This document shows positions 48,501 through 58,500 of a stretch of 64,000 nt of DNA, in pieces. Position 1 is the first letter of the stretch. Every line of letters starts with the position of its first letter. Below the pieces are notes generated by a model, which ran no database searches, was not told where the DNA came from, and worked only from the letters and a program-made list of their open reading frames with translations. Origin of the DNA: Rhodococcoides fascians A25f (GTDB lineage: Bacteria; Actinomycetota; Actinomycetes; Mycobacteriales; Mycobacteriaceae); the NCBI RefSeq assembly GCF_000760935.2, contig NZ_CP049744.1:3317501-3381500 (forward strand), read 5' to 3'. The translations under genes and the position numbers were made by a program.

Positions 48501-49171
48501 TCACGCAGATCTGCCTGCACGGTCTGCGCGCGACGCGCTACCTCGGCCTGCCTGCCCAGTGGCTTGAGTTGACGGCGCAATTCGGTTGTGAGGTCCGTCA
48601 GCCGCGCGAGATTGGCCTGCATCGCGTCGAGCTTGCGTACGGCCTTTTCCTTGCGCTTGCGGTGCTTGAGCACCCCGGCGGCTTCCTCGATGAAGGCCCG
48701 CCGGTCCTCGGGACGCGATTCCAGGATCGCCGCCAGTCGACCCTGACCGACGATCACGTGCATCTCGCGGCCGATACCGGAGTCGCTGAGCAACTCCTGG
48801 ACGTCCATCAAGCGGCACGAGCTGCCGTTGATCTCGTATTCACCGGCACCGTCCCGGAACATGCGTCGGGTGATCGAGACCTCGGAGTAGTCGATCGGCA
48901 GCGCACCGTCCGAGTTGTCGATCGTCAGAGTCACCTCGGCGCGGCCGAGGGGTGCGCGGCCGGACGTACCCGCGAAGATGACGTCCTCCATCTTCCCGCC
49001 GCGCAACGCCTTGGCACCTTGTTCACCCATCACCCAGGTCAGAGCGTCCACAACGTTGGATTTACCGGAGCCGTTGGGGCCGACCACGCAGGTGATTCCA
49101 GGCTCGAAACGAAGAGTCGTCGCCGAAGCAAAGGACTTGAAGCCCTTGAGCGTCAGACTCTTGAGATACAT
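45518..49171 (-). CDS. smc: Chromosome segregation protein SMC
   Basis: SMC is the condensin ATPase that compacts and separates chromosomes. The protein is 1217 aa. The N-terminal head has Walker [19 protein letters not shown] at residues 30-47. Two long coiled coils flank a Gly-rich hinge at about 505-640 ([20 protein letters not shown]). The C-terminal head has the signature [14 protein letters not shown] at 1104-1117 and Walker [14 protein letters not shown] with Asp-Glu at 1132-1133. The coiled coils are rich in Ala, Glu and Arg. It is followed by ftsY and preceded by acyP, as in other actinobacteria. Confidence 0.97.
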   Translation of the reverse strand: MYLKSLTLKGFKSFASATTLRFEPGITCVVGPNGSGKSNVVDALTWVMGEQGAKALRGGKMEDVIFAGTSGRAPLGRAEVTLTIDNSDGALPIDYSEVSITRRMFRDGAGEYEINGSSCRLMDVQELLSDSGIGREMHVIVGQGRLAAILESRPEDRRAFIEEAAGVLKHRKRKEKAVRKLDAMQANLARLTDLTTELRRQLKPLGRQAEVARRAQTVQADLRDARLRLVADDLVARREEFANQTQDEEAAREQYAMVQDALEAGTVALAEHEQAVARLTPSAEAAGQTWFRLSALAERVNATVRIAHERARHLDAVQSTGRGQDPDELEAQAERVAEEEMELVEAVEMARETLEAAREQLAERESAAAAAERAHLAAVRAVADRREGFARLSGRVDTFRTKVESIDAEVARLSVAIDEARERGESAQREFESVQDQIGTLDASELSLDTHYERAVAALRHADARVSELQAEERIAGKRVASFEARIEALTMGLERKDGAGWLVENQQDGLSGLLAGHLTVEPGYEIAVAVAMGPAADAAHAESFDAARAAVLALRAADGGRASIVHGNAVAAQQIQRPTLPSGARWALDLIEYPDRLAGAMAALLDGVVVVDSLDAAHRLVSDSSRLRAVTTDGDVVEPGWVTGGSDRRPSTLEVQSAIDTSTVELTAAVRRAEELDAALSGALAEQRDRRESAEQALAALNESDAAMAAVYEQLGRLGQLARSAHAESARLATQRSSAEASREEAIERLAELEDSLRTAEDEQNGFAGDGESGDAATTMEREMAAAALTEVRAVEVEARLNVRTAEERAQSLRGRADSLRRAARAEREARARAEREGAARRHAAAVAAAVGESGEDLAARLASVVAAAARRRDELSAERATRTVELDKVKEQVRALQGQLASITDAVHRDEVARAQAALRIEQLETTILEQHGIGLDDLVAEYGPDATLPPTELEMAEYEAAKERGEQVVAPAPMPFDRATQEQRAKRAERDLATLGKVNPLALEEFAALEERYNFLSTQLEDVKSARKDLLGVVADVDDRILQVFTEAWLDVEREFTGVFAKLFPGGEGRLILTDPSDMLTTGIEVEARPPGKKVKRLSLLSGGEKSLTAVAMLVAIFRARPSPFYVMDEVEAALDDTNLRRLIGLFEQLREKSQLIVITHQKPTMEVADALYGVSMRGDGITTVISQRLNRERVAVDVAEPETAPVVEPDAVS

Positions 49172-49235
49172 AGCGTCCGTACTTTACCGGTACGACGCAG
49201 CGATGTGCGCCGAGCCGTCCGCGGGCGGCGGCGGG

Positions 49236-49511
49236 TCACCGTTCCACGAAGCCTGTGAGGCCACCGCGGGCGCTCTCCCAGCTCTCGACGACCAGGGTGA
49301 CCGTGCCCGGGGTGCCGCCGCCTCGGAGCAATTCCAGGAGTGCGTCGAGGCGCTGACGCGGACCCTCGGCTATCACCAGAACGCGTCCGTCCGCGTGGTT
49401 GGTCGCGTGCCCGACCAATCCCAGCTCCAGCGCACGCGAGCGAGTCCACCAACGAAACCCGACTCCCTGAACCAGGCCGTGCACCCATGCCGTCAGCCGT
49501 TCGTCCGTCAT
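49236..49511 (-). CDS. acyP: Acylphosphatase
   Basis: This small enzyme hydrolyses acyl phosphates such as 1,3-bisphosphoglycerate. The protein is 91 aa beginning MTDERLTAWVHGLVQGVGFR. The phosphate loop GLVQGVGFRWW with the catalytic Arg20, and the catalytic Asn in GHATNHADGRV (Asn38), are both present. The ATG overlaps the stop of the beta-propeller gene (ATGA). It is 64 bp upstream of smc. The same acyP-smc adjacency occurs in M. tuberculosis. Confidence 0.94.
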   Translation of the reverse strand: MTDERLTAWVHGLVQGVGFRWWTRSRALELGLVGHATNHADGRVLVIAEGPRQRLDALLELLRGGGTPGTVTLVVESWESARGGLTGFVER

Positions 49512-50422
49512 ACCGGACTCAGCTTTCGGACCGTTCCGTCGAAACTCGTGGCGTACAACGCCTCCGAATCGAATCCGACTCCGCCGAAAGCAACCGACGA
49601 AGTCAACGGCACCCCCGTCGCGATGACACAGGACGATCCGGTCTCGGGATCGACACGGACGACCCTGCCCGCGAGATTCTGTGCGAGATAGACCGTTCCG
49701 TCGTCGCCCACGGTCAGATCGTCCGACATCGTGAGCGGTCCGAATCCGTCGACGCGAATGCGCGTGGACGGCCCCGCCGGGTCCTTCTCGTCGAGTACAT
49801 TCACCATCGTTTCCGGATCGAACGTAGTGGCCACGTAGATGTTTCCGCCGCCGATACCGATTCCGTTGGCCGAACCCAGATCGGTACGCACCGTCGACAC
49901 CGAAACGACCGACCCATCGCCGCCGACTGCGATGCGAGTGAGCCCCGACGCGCCACCGAGATTCCGAGTGGTGAACAGATCGCCGGTCGCGGAGCGGGCC
50001 AGGCCGTTGGGCATGGTCAAGCCCGACGCGTACGTCGACCTGGCACCCGTGCCAAGATCGATCTTTTCGATTGTTCCGGTCCGCATGTCGAGAAGTCCTG
50101 CGGCAGCACTGTTTCCGGTCGTGAAGTACAGAGTGTCTCCGTCCCGTACCAATCCGCCGGGTGACTCGACGCCCGACACGAGAGTGCCCCGGTCCCCGTT
50201 CGGTGCGACGGTACGCAGAGCGCCCGGTCCGACCGGCGAGGTCTCGGAGACGATCATCGAGCCTCTGCCGTCGAATTCCAGATTCTCGAGCAGCCCGAAT
50301 CCCGATGCCACCGTGCTCACCGACCACGGAGTGCAGGTACTCGACGCCTCCGCGGTGGGAGACAGGGCAACCGACGCTGCGAGAACAAGGCCCGCCACGA
50401 CGGCGGCTGCCCCCACCTTCAT
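49508..50422 (-). CDS. Secreted ScyD/SMP-30-like beta-propeller protein
   Basis: This 304-aa exported protein has a Sec signal peptide in residues 1-27 (MKVGAAAVVAGLVLAASVALSPTAEA), cleaved near AEASS. The rest consists of repeated blade-like units: ENLEFDGRGSMIVSE, GGLVRDGDTLYFTTG, NGLARSATGDLFTTR, NGIGIGGGNIYVATT, DDLTVGDDGTVYLAQN and GVGFDSEALYATSFDG. This is a six-bladed propeller as in gluconolactonase-like and ScyD-type proteins. Catalytic metal residues cannot be assigned with certainty. The start overlaps the osmC stop by 1 nt and the stop overlaps acyP by 4 nt, so it is firmly inside the operon. No counterpart is at this site in M. tuberculosis. Confidence 0.82.
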   Translation of the reverse strand: MKVGAAAVVAGLVLAASVALSPTAEASSTCTPWSVSTVASGFGLLENLEFDGRGSMIVSETSPVGPGALRTVAPNGDRGTLVSGVESPGGLVRDGDTLYFTTGNSAAAGLLDMRTGTIEKIDLGTGARSTYASGLTMPNGLARSATGDLFTTRNLGGASGLTRIAVGGDGSVVSVSTVRTDLGSANGIGIGGGNIYVATTFDPETMVNVLDEKDPAGPSTRIRVDGFGPLTMSDDLTVGDDGTVYLAQNLAGRVVRVDPETGSSCVIATGVPLTSSVAFGGVGFDSEALYATSFDGTVRKLSPV

Positions 50423-50850
50423 CAGGCGTCCACGTCGATGTCCAGGTTGATCGTCGTACCGGCTTTCAGGGTCCGCCCCACCGTGCAGACCTTGTCGATC
50501 GCCCGCTCGACGACGGTGAGCAGTCGCTGCTGCGCATCGGGGTCCATCGCGCTGAGGTCGACGCGGAGGATCTCGTTCAATTCCGGATACAGCTCGTTCT
50601 CACGATCTGCTGCACCGGACACTTCGACGGTGGCGGAGTAGTCGTCCCCCAGTCGACGCGAGAGCGGTACGTCCGAGCTCATACCGGTGCACGCTGCGAG
50701 CGCGATCTTGAGCAGCTCGCCGGGAGTGAAAACGCCCTCGACCGACTCGGAACCGATGAGTACTTCGGCTCCTCGCGAGCTGCGGCCGGTGTAGCGACGG
50801 GTGCCTGTGCGCTCGACCCAGAGGTTGGTCGGCGTGCTCTGTTCTGCCAT
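50422..50850 (-). CDS. osmC: OsmC-family peroxiredoxin
   Basis: This 142-aa protein is of the OsmC/Ohr fold, which reduces organic hydroperoxides with two cysteines. The first Cys is in LAACTGMSSDV at about residue 54, the second in DKVCTVGRTLK at about 121. TPGELLKIALAA is the family helix. It is a cytosolic antioxidant enzyme or related thiol protein (Rv2923c type). It is the upstream neighbour of the propeller gene (TGATG overlap) and is separated from mutM by 91 bp that contain two copies of a dispersed repeat. Confidence 0.9.
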   Translation of the reverse strand: MAEQSTPTNLWVERTGTRRYTGRSSRGAEVLIGSESVEGVFTPGELLKIALAACTGMSSDVPLSRRLGDDYSATVEVSGAADRENELYPELNEILRVDLSAMDPDAQQRLLTVVERAIDKVCTVGRTLKAGTTINLDIDVDA

Positions 50851-50874
50851 GACCGAAATACTAGGCGGGCGGGT

Positions 50875-50933
50875 CAGGAGTGGAGCCCGCGGAATGACCT
50901 ATCCACACAGGAGTGGAGCCCGCGGAAGGACCT
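50875..50933. repeat. Two-copy direct repeat between osmC and mutM
   Basis: The 26-bp unit CAGGAGTGGAGCCCGCGGAA then TGACCT (50875-50900) recurs at 50908-50933 with one change (AAGGACCT), a period of 33 bp. Its core is a variant of the repeat at 59026-59124 read in the opposite orientation, with CCCGCGG instead of CCTGCAGG. It lies downstream of mutM and upstream of osmC. Confidence 0.7.
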
Positions 50934-50941
50934 GTGCGCTG

Positions 50942-51808
50942 TCAGGTGCGGATGTGTCGGGGTCGCGGCTGGCAGGTGGGGCAGCTGAACGAGGAGCGGT
51001 TCATGAACTTCTCACGCCTGATCGGTGCTCCGCATCGTGAACAGGGCAGACCTTCCTGTCCGTAGGCGTCGAGCGACCTGTCGAAGTAGCCGGACTGTCC
51101 GTTGACGTTGACGTACAGCGCATCGAACGAGGTACCACCCTGTGCCAGGGCCTCCCCCATCACCGCGTGCACGGCAGTCAGCAGTCGACGAAGAGCAGGC
51201 CGGGTCAACGTTTCTGCGATGCGGTTACCGTGAATCTTCGCCCGCCACAGAGCCTCGTCTGCGTAGATGTTGCCCACGCCGGACAGCACGGTCTGATCGA
51301 GGAGAGCCCGCTTGATCTCGGTGTGCTTGCCGCGCAACACGTTCACCACGGATTCCGCGTCGAACAGCGGGTCGATCGGGTCTCGCGCGATGTGCGCCAC
51401 CGGTTCGGGTACCGGTGTGCCGTCCACCGTCACGATCGGGGCGAGAGCCCAGCCGCCGAATGTTCGCTGGTCGACGAACCGAAGATCGGTACCGTCGTCG
51501 AGTCGTGCCCGAATCCGCAGGTGCTTCTCGTCCGGCGCGGATGGCGGCTGCACCAGCATCTGTCCACTCATACCCAGGTGCACGACGGTGGCGAAGTCGC
51601 CGGGCTCCATCACCAGCCACAGATACTTCCCACGGCGCCGGGCCGAGGAGACGCGCTGACCCCGCAGCTGACCGATCAGATCGAGGCCACCGAGATCGTG
51701 TCGACGCACGGCACGGGGGTGCAGTACCTCCACCGAGTCGATGGTCTTACCCACCACGTGGGATTCCAGACCGAGCCTGACGACTTCGACCTCGGGCAGT
51801 TCGGGCAT
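50942..51808 (-). CDS. mutM: Formamidopyrimidine-DNA glycosylase
   Basis: This base-excision enzyme removes 8-oxoguanine and nicks the abasic site. The ATG at 51808 gives 288 aa with the required N-terminus [11 protein letters not shown] (catalytic Pro2 and Glu3). The conserved Lys is in RRGKYLWL at about residue 60. The helix-two-turn-helix has [20 protein letters not shown]. The C-terminal zinc finger is [20 protein letters not shown] then CPTC. The ATG overlaps the rnc stop by 1 nt (TGATG), giving coupled translation. Confidence 0.96.
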   Translation of the reverse strand: MPELPEVEVVRLGLESHVVGKTIDSVEVLHPRAVRRHDLGGLDLIGQLRGQRVSSARRRGKYLWLVMEPGDFATVVHLGMSGQMLVQPPSAPDEKHLRIRARLDDGTDLRFVDQRTFGGWALAPIVTVDGTPVPEPVAHIARDPIDPLFDAESVVNVLRGKHTEIKRALLDQTVLSGVGNIYADEALWRAKIHGNRIAETLTRPALRRLLTAVHAVMGEALAQGGTSFDALYVNVNGQSGYFDRSLDAYGQEGLPCSRCGAPIRREKFMNRSSFSCPTCQPRPRHIRT

Positions 51809-52605
51809 CAGGAAGGGTTGGTCGTGGGCGCGTCGGCTACGGTAATGTCGTTGCCCGACAGCGTATTCCACGCCAAACTGGCAGCCTTCTGCTCGGCTTC
51901 CTTCTTCGATCTACCGACTCCGACACCACGGGGAAATCCACCGATCAATACGGTGGCAGTGAATTCTTTGTCGTGGTCGGGCCCGGTGGACGCGATCTCG
52001 TACGCGGGAACGCCGAGCGCGCGTTCTGCAGTCAATTCCTGCAGGCTCGTCTTCCAGTCCAGACCTGCACCGAGCTTGGGAGCGCGGTCCAACAGGCCGG
52101 CGAACAGGGTCAGAACAACGGTGCGAGCGACGTCGATGCCGTGTTGCAGGTGAATCGCACCCAGCATCGATTCCATACCGTCGGCAAGGATGCTCGGCTT
52201 GTCGCGTCCGCCGGTCTGCTCCTCACCCTTGCCCAGCAGCAGATGCCGACCGAGACCGCCGTCACCGAGACCGCGCGCTACTTCAGCCAGGGCGTGCATG
52301 TTCACCACGCTTGCCCGGATCTTGGCCAGCTGGCCCTCGGACTTGGTGGGGTGCACCGCGTAGAGATGCTCCGTCACCGCCAGGCCGAGCACCGAATCGC
52401 CCAGGAACTCGAGGCGCTCGTTGGTAGGAAGACCACCGTGCTCGTAGGCAAACGAACGATGCGTCAGTGCCAGGGTCAGCAGTGGTTCCGCCAGAGAGAC
52501 ACCGATAGCGGCGAGGAGCGACTCTCGGTCGTCCCCGCCGCTGACGGCAGTAGAACTATTCTTCTGTGAATCGTTGTTGCGACGATCCACTACTTCGTTG
52601 GTCAC
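51808..52605 (-). CDS. rnc: Ribonuclease III
   Basis: This double-strand-specific endonuclease processes rRNA precursors. The GTG at 52605 gives 265 aa. A GTG five codons later is an alternative, and neither has a strong ribosome site; the first is 11 bp after the rpmF stop. The catalytic domain has [16 protein letters not shown] at about residues 65-80 and the second acidic helix [15 protein letters not shown]. The dsRNA-binding domain at about 188-255 has [20 protein letters not shown] and [20 protein letters not shown]. It forms an operon with DUF177, rpmF and mutM. Confidence 0.95.
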   Translation of the reverse strand: MTNEVVDRRNNDSQKNSSTAVSGGDDRESLLAAIGVSLAEPLLTLALTHRSFAYEHGGLPTNERLEFLGDSVLGLAVTEHLYAVHPTKSEGQLAKIRASVVNMHALAEVARGLGDGGLGRHLLLGKGEEQTGGRDKPSILADGMESMLGAIHLQHGIDVARTVVLTLFAGLLDRAPKLGAGLDWKTSLQELTAERALGVPAYEIASTGPDHDKEFTATVLIGGFPRGVGVGRSKKEAEQKAASLAWNTLSGNDITVADAPTTNPS

Positions 52606-52616
52606 CGGAGCGGGAA

Positions 52617-52799
52617 TCAGACCGCTGCGACGACCTGGCGGCCCTTGTAGGTACCGCACGAAGGGCACGCGATGTGGGGCAACGTCTTCTCGCCGCACCC
52701 ACGGTTGGGGCACGTCACGAGGGTGGGCGCAGTGGTTTTCCACTGTGCACGACGCGACCTCGTGTTGGAACGCGACATTTTGCGCTTCGGGACAGCCAC
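52617..52799 (-). CDS. rpmF: 50S ribosomal protein L32
   Basis: This is a 60-aa ribosomal protein: [21 protein letters not shown] is the conserved basic start. The zinc ribbon is complete with cysteines in [20 protein letters not shown], so this is the zinc-binding (C+) form. It is directly adjacent to the DUF177 stop and 11 bp before rnc. DUF177-rpmF is one of the most conserved gene pairs in bacteria. Confidence 0.96.
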   Translation of the reverse strand: MAVPKRKMSRSNTRSRRAQWKTTAPTLVTCPNRGCGEKTLPHIACPSCGTYKGRQVVAAV

Positions 52800-53408
52800 T
52801 TACTTCTCCTCGGCTTCGTTGTTCACAAGTTCTGTGCTCGGTTCTGGATCCACGCCAAATTTGGCTGCAAGACCAGCCCAGCGAGGATCAATTGTATCGT
52901 GACTGTGGCCGGATTCAGCAATCGCCAGGCGAACGCCGCATTCTGGGCACAATCCCTCGCACTCGTCACTGCAGACGGGGTGGAGTGGAAGCTCCAGACC
53001 GACCGCGTCGACGATGACGGGTTCGAGATCTATCAGGTCGTCGACGATGCGGTGAATCTCGTCCGCATCCGTGGTCTCCTCGGTGATGCTGTTCGGGTAT
53101 GCGAACAGCTCGGTCAAGTAGACGTCGACGTTGCCGCTGACCGGATCGAGGCACCGCGTGCACTCGCCGGCAGTGGCAGCTCGTACGGAACCGGTGACGA
53201 GAACGCCCTCCGATACCGCCTGCAACTGCAGATCGAGCGAGACCGGGACTCCGGCTTCGATGGCGATCGCATCGAGGCCGATTCGGGAAGGAGCCGGAAC
53301 CGTCCGCTCGACGGTCTTCGTCGACCCCGGTCGACGACCGAGGTTGAGGATGTCCAGAACGAATCCGGCGTCCAGTTCAGGACGGGTCGTTCTCTTGGGC
53401 GGGGGCAC
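52800..53408 (-). CDS. DUF177 (YceD) family protein, 23S rRNA accumulation factor
   Basis: This 202-aa protein fits YceD/DUF177, which in other bacteria and plants affects 23S rRNA accumulation. Central motifs are [22 protein letters not shown] (here [20 protein letters not shown]) at about residues 77-92 and the later cysteine pair set [16 protein letters not shown] at about 149-164, giving a likely zinc site. The GTG start is preceded by AAGGAAG. It begins the DUF177-rpmF-rnc-mutM run. A 10-bp direct repeat lies just upstream of its ribosome site. Confidence 0.88.
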   Translation of the reverse strand: MPPPKRTTRPELDAGFVLDILNLGRRPGSTKTVERTVPAPSRIGLDAIAIEAGVPVSLDLQLQAVSEGVLVTGSVRAATAGECTRCLDPVSGNVDVYLTELFAYPNSITEETTDADEIHRIVDDLIDLEPVIVDAVGLELPLHPVCSDECEGLCPECGVRLAIAESGHSHDTIDPRWAGLAAKFGVDPEPSTELVNNEAEEK

Positions 53409-53421
53409 GGCTGTTCTTCCT

Positions 53422-53446
53422 TACTGTCGGTTTGCCTACTGTCGGT
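53422..53446 (-). promoter_or_regulatory. Direct repeat upstream of DUF177
   Basis: TACTGTCGGT occurs at 53422-53431 and 53437-53446 on the plus strand (ACCGACAGTA twice on the coding strand), with a 15-bp period, ending 13 bp before the DUF177 GTG. It could be an operator or leader element of the DUF177-rpmF-rnc operon. No known regulator matches. Confidence 0.3.
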
Positions 53447-53498
53447 AAGCAACCCCACAACGATACGCATGCGTGCATACGAGGGCAAATCACCGCCC

Positions 53499-54287
53499 TC
53501 AGTGTCGGCTGCGACGGCCTTCCTGGCTGCCGTACGCGGGTTCGCCGTACGGCTCGCTGCCGTATTCCGGGACACCGGAACCGGTTCGAAGTTGCTGACG
53601 TCCACGGCCGACGGAGCGAATGGTGCCGCTGAGGAACTCCTCGAACTCCGCGAGTTTGGTGTCGACGTACACGTCGCATTCACTGCGCATCCGATCGGAT
53701 TCGGCATGGGCACTGTCGATCACGCGCGCCGACTCGGCGTGCGCGGCCTGCACCACCTCGGTCTGGGACACCAACCGGTTCTGTTCGGCGGTGCCGTCGG
53801 CCACCGATCGCTCGTAGGACAACGTGCCGGACTCGATCATTCGGTCGGCCTCGGTACGGGCCCGAACGGTCAACTCCTCGTACTCGCGCTGGCCCTCGAG
53901 CACCGTCCGCTCTGCTTCGGCCTCGGCATCGGCCACGAGCTGCTCGGCATGCGCCGACGCCTCGGACACCATGCGGTCCGCCTGCGCCTTGGCATCGGCG
54001 AGAATGCGATCGGCAGAATCCCGAGCGTTCTCGACGGTGTCCTGCGCTTCGGCGTTGGCGGTTCCGACCGTCTTCTCCGCTGTGGCCCGGGCGTCACCCA
54101 CGAGCTTGTCGCGATGGTCCAGAACGTCCTGCGCGTCGTCGAGCTCGCCGGGGATGGCGTCACGAACATCGTCGAGCAGTTCCAGGACATCGCCCCGCGG
54201 GACGACGCATCCAGCGGTCATCGGAACGCCGCGCGCCTCCTCGACAATGGCGACGAGCTCGTCGAGCGCCTCGAATACGCGGTACAC
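53499..54287 (-). CDS. sepIVA: DivIVA-domain cell-division protein SepIVA
   Basis: This coiled-coil protein directs septum and polar growth in Mycobacteriales (Rv2927c type). The protein is 262 aa with a GTG start: MYRVFEALDELVAIVEEARGVPMTAGCVVPR, the conserved membrane-proximal part. A long Ala/Glu/Asp heptad region covers about residues 45-215 (KTVGTANAEAQDTVENARDS, EAEAERTVLEGQREYEEL). The C-terminus is disordered (YGSEPYGEPAYGSQEGRRSRH). It stands between coaD and the DUF177 operon, with 135 bp upstream and 90 bp downstream. Confidence 0.92.
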   Translation of the reverse strand: MYRVFEALDELVAIVEEARGVPMTAGCVVPRGDVLELLDDVRDAIPGELDDAQDVLDHRDKLVGDARATAEKTVGTANAEAQDTVENARDSADRILADAKAQADRMVSEASAHAEQLVADAEAEAERTVLEGQREYEELTVRARTEADRMIESGTLSYERSVADGTAEQNRLVSQTEVVQAAHAESARVIDSAHAESDRMRSECDVYVDTKLAEFEEFLSGTIRSVGRGRQQLRTGSGVPEYGSEPYGEPAYGSQEGRRSRH

Positions 54288-54422
54288 CGGTTACCCCAAT
54301 CGTCGAATCTGCCACTGCACGTGCCGACCGCCGAGCGGTCGAGCTACACAGTGCTGCACTTGTCAGTCTGCCTGCCCACACGCGCGTCGGCGCTATACCC
54401 TCCCGGTGTGTCGCCCCGCGAA

Positions 54423-54911
54423 CTAGTCGGCGGCGCGCTCGGCGATACGAGCGGTCAGTCGCTCCTGCACGAACGGCGGCAGCATCCCGGTGACATCTCC
54501 CCCGAAGGTCGCGACTTCCTTGATCAGCGAACTGGACAGAAAGCTGTGCGCTGGATTCGCCGGGAGGAACAACGTGTCCACCCCGGTGAGGGTTCGATTC
54601 ATCTGCGCCATCTGCAACTCGTAGTCGAAATCGACCGAGCTGCGCAGACCCTTGACGATCGCCGAAAAGCCTTCTTGCCGAGCATAATCGACCAACAGGC
54701 CGTACCAGGAACCGACTCTGACGTTGGGTAGATGCTCCGTGGCCACCTCGAGCATCTCGATTCGCTCGACGATGCTGAACATGCCCTTCTTGCTCTTGTT
54801 CACCATCACCGTGACCACCACCTCGTCGAACGCGGCGGCGGCTCGCTCGAAGATATCGAGATGACCATTGGTCACCGGGTCGAAGGATCCAGGACACAGT
54901 GCGCCAGTCAT
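54423..54911 (-). CDS. coaD: Phosphopantetheine adenylyltransferase
   Basis: This is the penultimate step of coenzyme A synthesis: 4'-phosphopantetheine plus ATP gives dephospho-CoA. The protein is 162 aa, standard. The nucleotidyltransferase motif [18 protein letters not shown] (T/HxGH as NGHLD) is at residues 8-25. The second motif is [18 protein letters not shown] (ISS-like) at about 128-145. [19 protein letters not shown] binds phosphopantetheine. It is 36 bp after rsmD. Confidence 0.97.
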   Translation of the reverse strand: MTGALCPGSFDPVTNGHLDIFERAAAAFDEVVVTVMVNKSKKGMFSIVERIEMLEVATEHLPNVRVGSWYGLLVDYARQEGFSAIVKGLRSSVDFDYELQMAQMNRTLTGVDTLFLPANPAHSFLSSSLIKEVATFGGDVTGMLPPFVQERLTARIAERAAD

Positions 54912-54947
54912 GCCCGCGAATTTATCAGCCGATCGCGGGGTCGGTCG

Positions 54948-55502
54948 TCACGATCGTGCCGCGATCTCGATTCGACTCTCCCCGTACTTCTTCGACTTCT
55001 CCGCTACCAGACCGTCCGGCCACTCCGTCTCCGGCGAACGCGACGATCGCTCGAGAACGACCACCGCATCGGGTGCAAGCCAACCCCCGGTGACGAGCCT
55101 GTTCAGCAGATCCGTCACCGCACTGTCGGTGACGGCGTACGGCGGGTCGGCGAGCACCAGGTCGTATTCCGCATCCGGTACCCCAGCCAGTACCGAGGCC
55201 ACCGGGGCACACTTGACCGACGCGCCGGCCAGCCCGACGGACTCTATGTTCTGGCGCACCACCGCCGCCGCTCGTGAGTCGGACTCGACCAGTACCGCCG
55301 ACGATGCGCCGCGCGAGAGCGCTTCGAGCCCGAGCGCACCCGACCCAGCGAACAGATCGAGAACCGCGGCACCGTCGAAGTCCATCCGGCTCTCGAGCGA
55401 GCTGAACAGAGCCTCCCGCACCCGCTCGGATGTCGGGCGGGTGCCCTGGCCAGGAACCGAGAGCCGCCGGCCCCCTGCGACCCCCGCCACGATCCGCGTC
55501 AT
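54948..55502 (-). CDS. rsmD: 16S rRNA (guanine966-N2)-methyltransferase RsmD
   Basis: This enzyme methylates G966 of 16S rRNA in assembled 30S. The protein is 184 aa: TRIVAGVAGGRRLSVPGQGTRPTSERVREALFSSL is the family start. The SAM site is VLDLFAGSGALGLEALSRGA at about residues 45-64. The catalytic motif is DLVLADPPYAV (DPPY) at about 118-128. The ATG overlaps the pyc stop (ATGA), so the two are coupled. It precedes coaD, the usual bacterial pair. Confidence 0.96.
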   Translation of the reverse strand: MTRIVAGVAGGRRLSVPGQGTRPTSERVREALFSSLESRMDFDGAAVLDLFAGSGALGLEALSRGASSAVLVESDSRAAAVVRQNIESVGLAGASVKCAPVASVLAGVPDAEYDLVLADPPYAVTDSAVTDLLNRLVTGGWLAPDAVVVLERSSRSPETEWPDGLVAEKSKKYGESRIEIAARS

Positions 55503-58500
55503 TCGCTCCCGGCCTCTTCGCCCGTCGACCCCCCACCGACGACGACGAGCAGATCGCCGCCCTCGACCTGTTGAACACCCGAGATCGCCAGCCGGGTCAC
55601 CGTGCCGCCGCGAGGCGCGGTGATCGCCGCCTCCATCTTCATCGCTTCGATGGTGGCGACAGTGTCACCGGCCGAAATCTTCTGTCCCTCTTCGACGGAC
55701 AGGGTCACGACACCGGCGAACGGTGCCGGGATGTGACCGGAGTTCGATCGGTCCGCTTTCTCGACCGTCGGCACCTCGCTCGAGATGGATCGATCGCGCA
55801 CCGACACCGGACGCAGCTGACCGTTGAGAATGCACATGACGGTGCGCATGCCACGCTCGTCGGGGTCGGAGATCGCTTCGAGCCCGATGAGCAGCTCGAC
55901 TCCCTTCTCCAGGGTGACGCGATGCTCTTCACCTTGACGCAGCCCGTAGAAGAACTGGTTGGCCGACAGCCGAGTCGTATCGCCGTACTTCTCGCGGTGT
56001 GCCTCGAGTTCCGCCGTCGGGCCGGGGAAGAGCAGGCGATTGAGAGTCGTACGGCGTTGCGCCGACGTGCCGTCGAGATTCTTCTCGTCCTCGTCGGTCA
56101 GCGGCGTGACCGGCTTGCCCGCACCTCGGCCTTCGAGAGCCTTGGTGCGCAGCGGCTCGGGCCAGCCACCTGCAGGAGTTCCCAGATCACCACGGAGGAA
56201 TCCGATCACCGAATCGGGGATGTCGTATCGACTCGGGTCTTCGGCGAACTCTTCGGCCGATGCTCCCGCACCGACCAGAGCCAGGGCCAGATCACCGACG
56301 ACCTTCGAACTCGGCGTCACCTTGGTCAGGCGACCCAACATACGGTCTGCTGCGGCGTAATTGGCCTCGACCGTCTCGAACCGATCACCGAGTCCGAGCG
56401 AGATGGCCTGCTGCCGCAAGTTGGAGAGTTGACCGCCGGGAATCTCGTGCGTGTAGACACGGCCGGTCGGTGCCGGCAGTCCGGACTCGAAGGGCGCGTA
56501 GACCTTTCGCACGGCCTCCCAGTAGGGCTCGAGATCGCAGACGGCCTGCAGATCCAACCCGGTGTCCCGGTCGGTGTGGGCCGCTGCCGCAACGATGGCC
56601 GAGAGCGCCGGCTGGCTGGTGGTTCCGGCCATCGCCGCGCTGGCACCGTCGACGGCGTCGGCACCGGCCTCCCACGCTGCCAAGTACGTGGCCAACTGAC
56701 CACCGGGTGTGTCGTGCGTGTGCACATGTACGGGCAGATCGAAATTCGACCGTAGCGCCGTCACCAACGTCTTGGCCGCCGGTGCGCGCAGCAGCCCGGC
56801 CATGTCCTTGATCGCGAGTACATGCGCTCCTGCATCGACGATCTGCTCGGCCAACTTCAGGTAGTAGTCGAGGGTGTACAGGTCTTCGTTCGGGTTGGAC
56901 AGGTCCCCGGTGTAGCTCAGCGCCACTTCGGCCAGCGCAGTTCCGGTTTCGCGCACCGCATCGATTGCAGGGCGCATCTGATCGACATTGTTGAGCGCGT
57001 CGAAGATGCGAAAGATGTCGATTCCGGTGTCTGTGGCCTCGGCGACGAAACTGCGGGTCACCTTCTCCGGGTACGGGGTGTAGCCGACGGTGTTCCTACC
57101 GCGCAGCAGCATCTGAATTGCGATGTTGGGGACGGCTTCTCGCAGACTTGCAAGTCGTTCCCACGGATCCTCGTGCAGGAAGCGCAGCGCCACATCGTAC
57201 GTAGCACCGCCCCACGCCTCGATGGAGAGCAACTGCGGCGTCGTACGTGCCACGTACGGGGCCACACCCAGCAATCCACTCGTGCGCACACGCGTGGCCA
57301 ACAAGGACTGGTGCGCGTCACGGAAGGTGGTGTCGGTAACGCCGAGTGCCTTCTGGTTGCGCAGATCTCGGGCAAAGCCTTCGGGCCCGAGGGCGAGCAA
57401 TCGCTGACGCGAACCGTCGGGAATCGGCGCGGAGAAGTCGACCGCAGGAAGTTTGTCGTGTGGGTACACCGGGGACGGACGCTCACCGTGCGGCTTGTTG
57501 ACCGTCACATCGGCAAGGTAGGTGAGAATCTTGGTGCCACGGTCACCCGAGGAGCGCGACGTCAGCAGTTCCGGTCGCTCTTCGATGAACGAGGTGGTGA
57601 CCCGGCCCGCGGTGAAGTCGGGGTCGACCAGAACCGCTTGCAGGAACGGGATGTTCGTCGCGACGCCGCGAATCCTGAACTCCGCCACCGCACGTCGGGC
57701 CCGCGCCACGGCCGTGTCGAAATCACGGCCACGGCAGGTGAGCTTGACGAGCATGGAATCGAAGTACGCGCCGACCTCCGCGCCCAGCGTCGTACCACCG
57801 TCGAGCCGAACCCCGGCACCGCCGGGAGTGCGGTAGGCGGTGATGCGGCCGACGTCGGGCCGAAAGCCGTTCGCTGGATCCTCGGTGGTGATGCGGCACT
57901 GCAACGCGGCACCGCGCAACACGATGTTCTCCTGCTGCAGACCGAGGTCCGCAAGCGTCTCCCCCGAGGCGATCCGCAACTGGGACTGCACCAGGTCCAC
58001 ATCCGTCACCTCTTCGGTGACGGTGTGCTCCACCTGAATTCGCGGATTCATCTCGATGAAGACGTGATTGCCGCGGGTGTCGAGGAGGAACTCCACGGTA
58101 CCGGCACACGAGTAGTTGATCTGCTTGGCGAACGCAACGGCGTCTGCGCAGATTCTCTCCCGCAGCTCCGAGGGCAGCTTCGGTGCCGGTGCCAATTCGA
58201 TGACCTTCTGGTGCCGACGCTGCACGCTGCAGTCCCGCTCGAACAGGTGCACCACATTGCCCTGGCCGTCGGCGAGAATCTGGACTTCGATGTGCCGGGG
58301 ATCGATCACGGCCTGCTCGAGGAATACCGTCGCGTCTCCGAAAGCCGACTCCGCCTCGCGCGCAGCAGCTTCGATGGACTCACGCAACTGCGCCGGTTCG
58401 GCAACTCGTCGCATCCCTCGGCCACCGCCGCCCGCCACCGCCTTGACGAACAGGGGAAAGGTCATGGTCTCCGACGCTGCGACGAGCTCGTCGATGTCGG

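Noticed and set aside
52041..52062. TTCCTGCAGGCTCGTC inside rnc, similar to the dispersed repeat
   Set aside because: Thirteen bases match, but they encode the conserved RNase III segment TSLQEL, so chance coincidence is the simpler reading.
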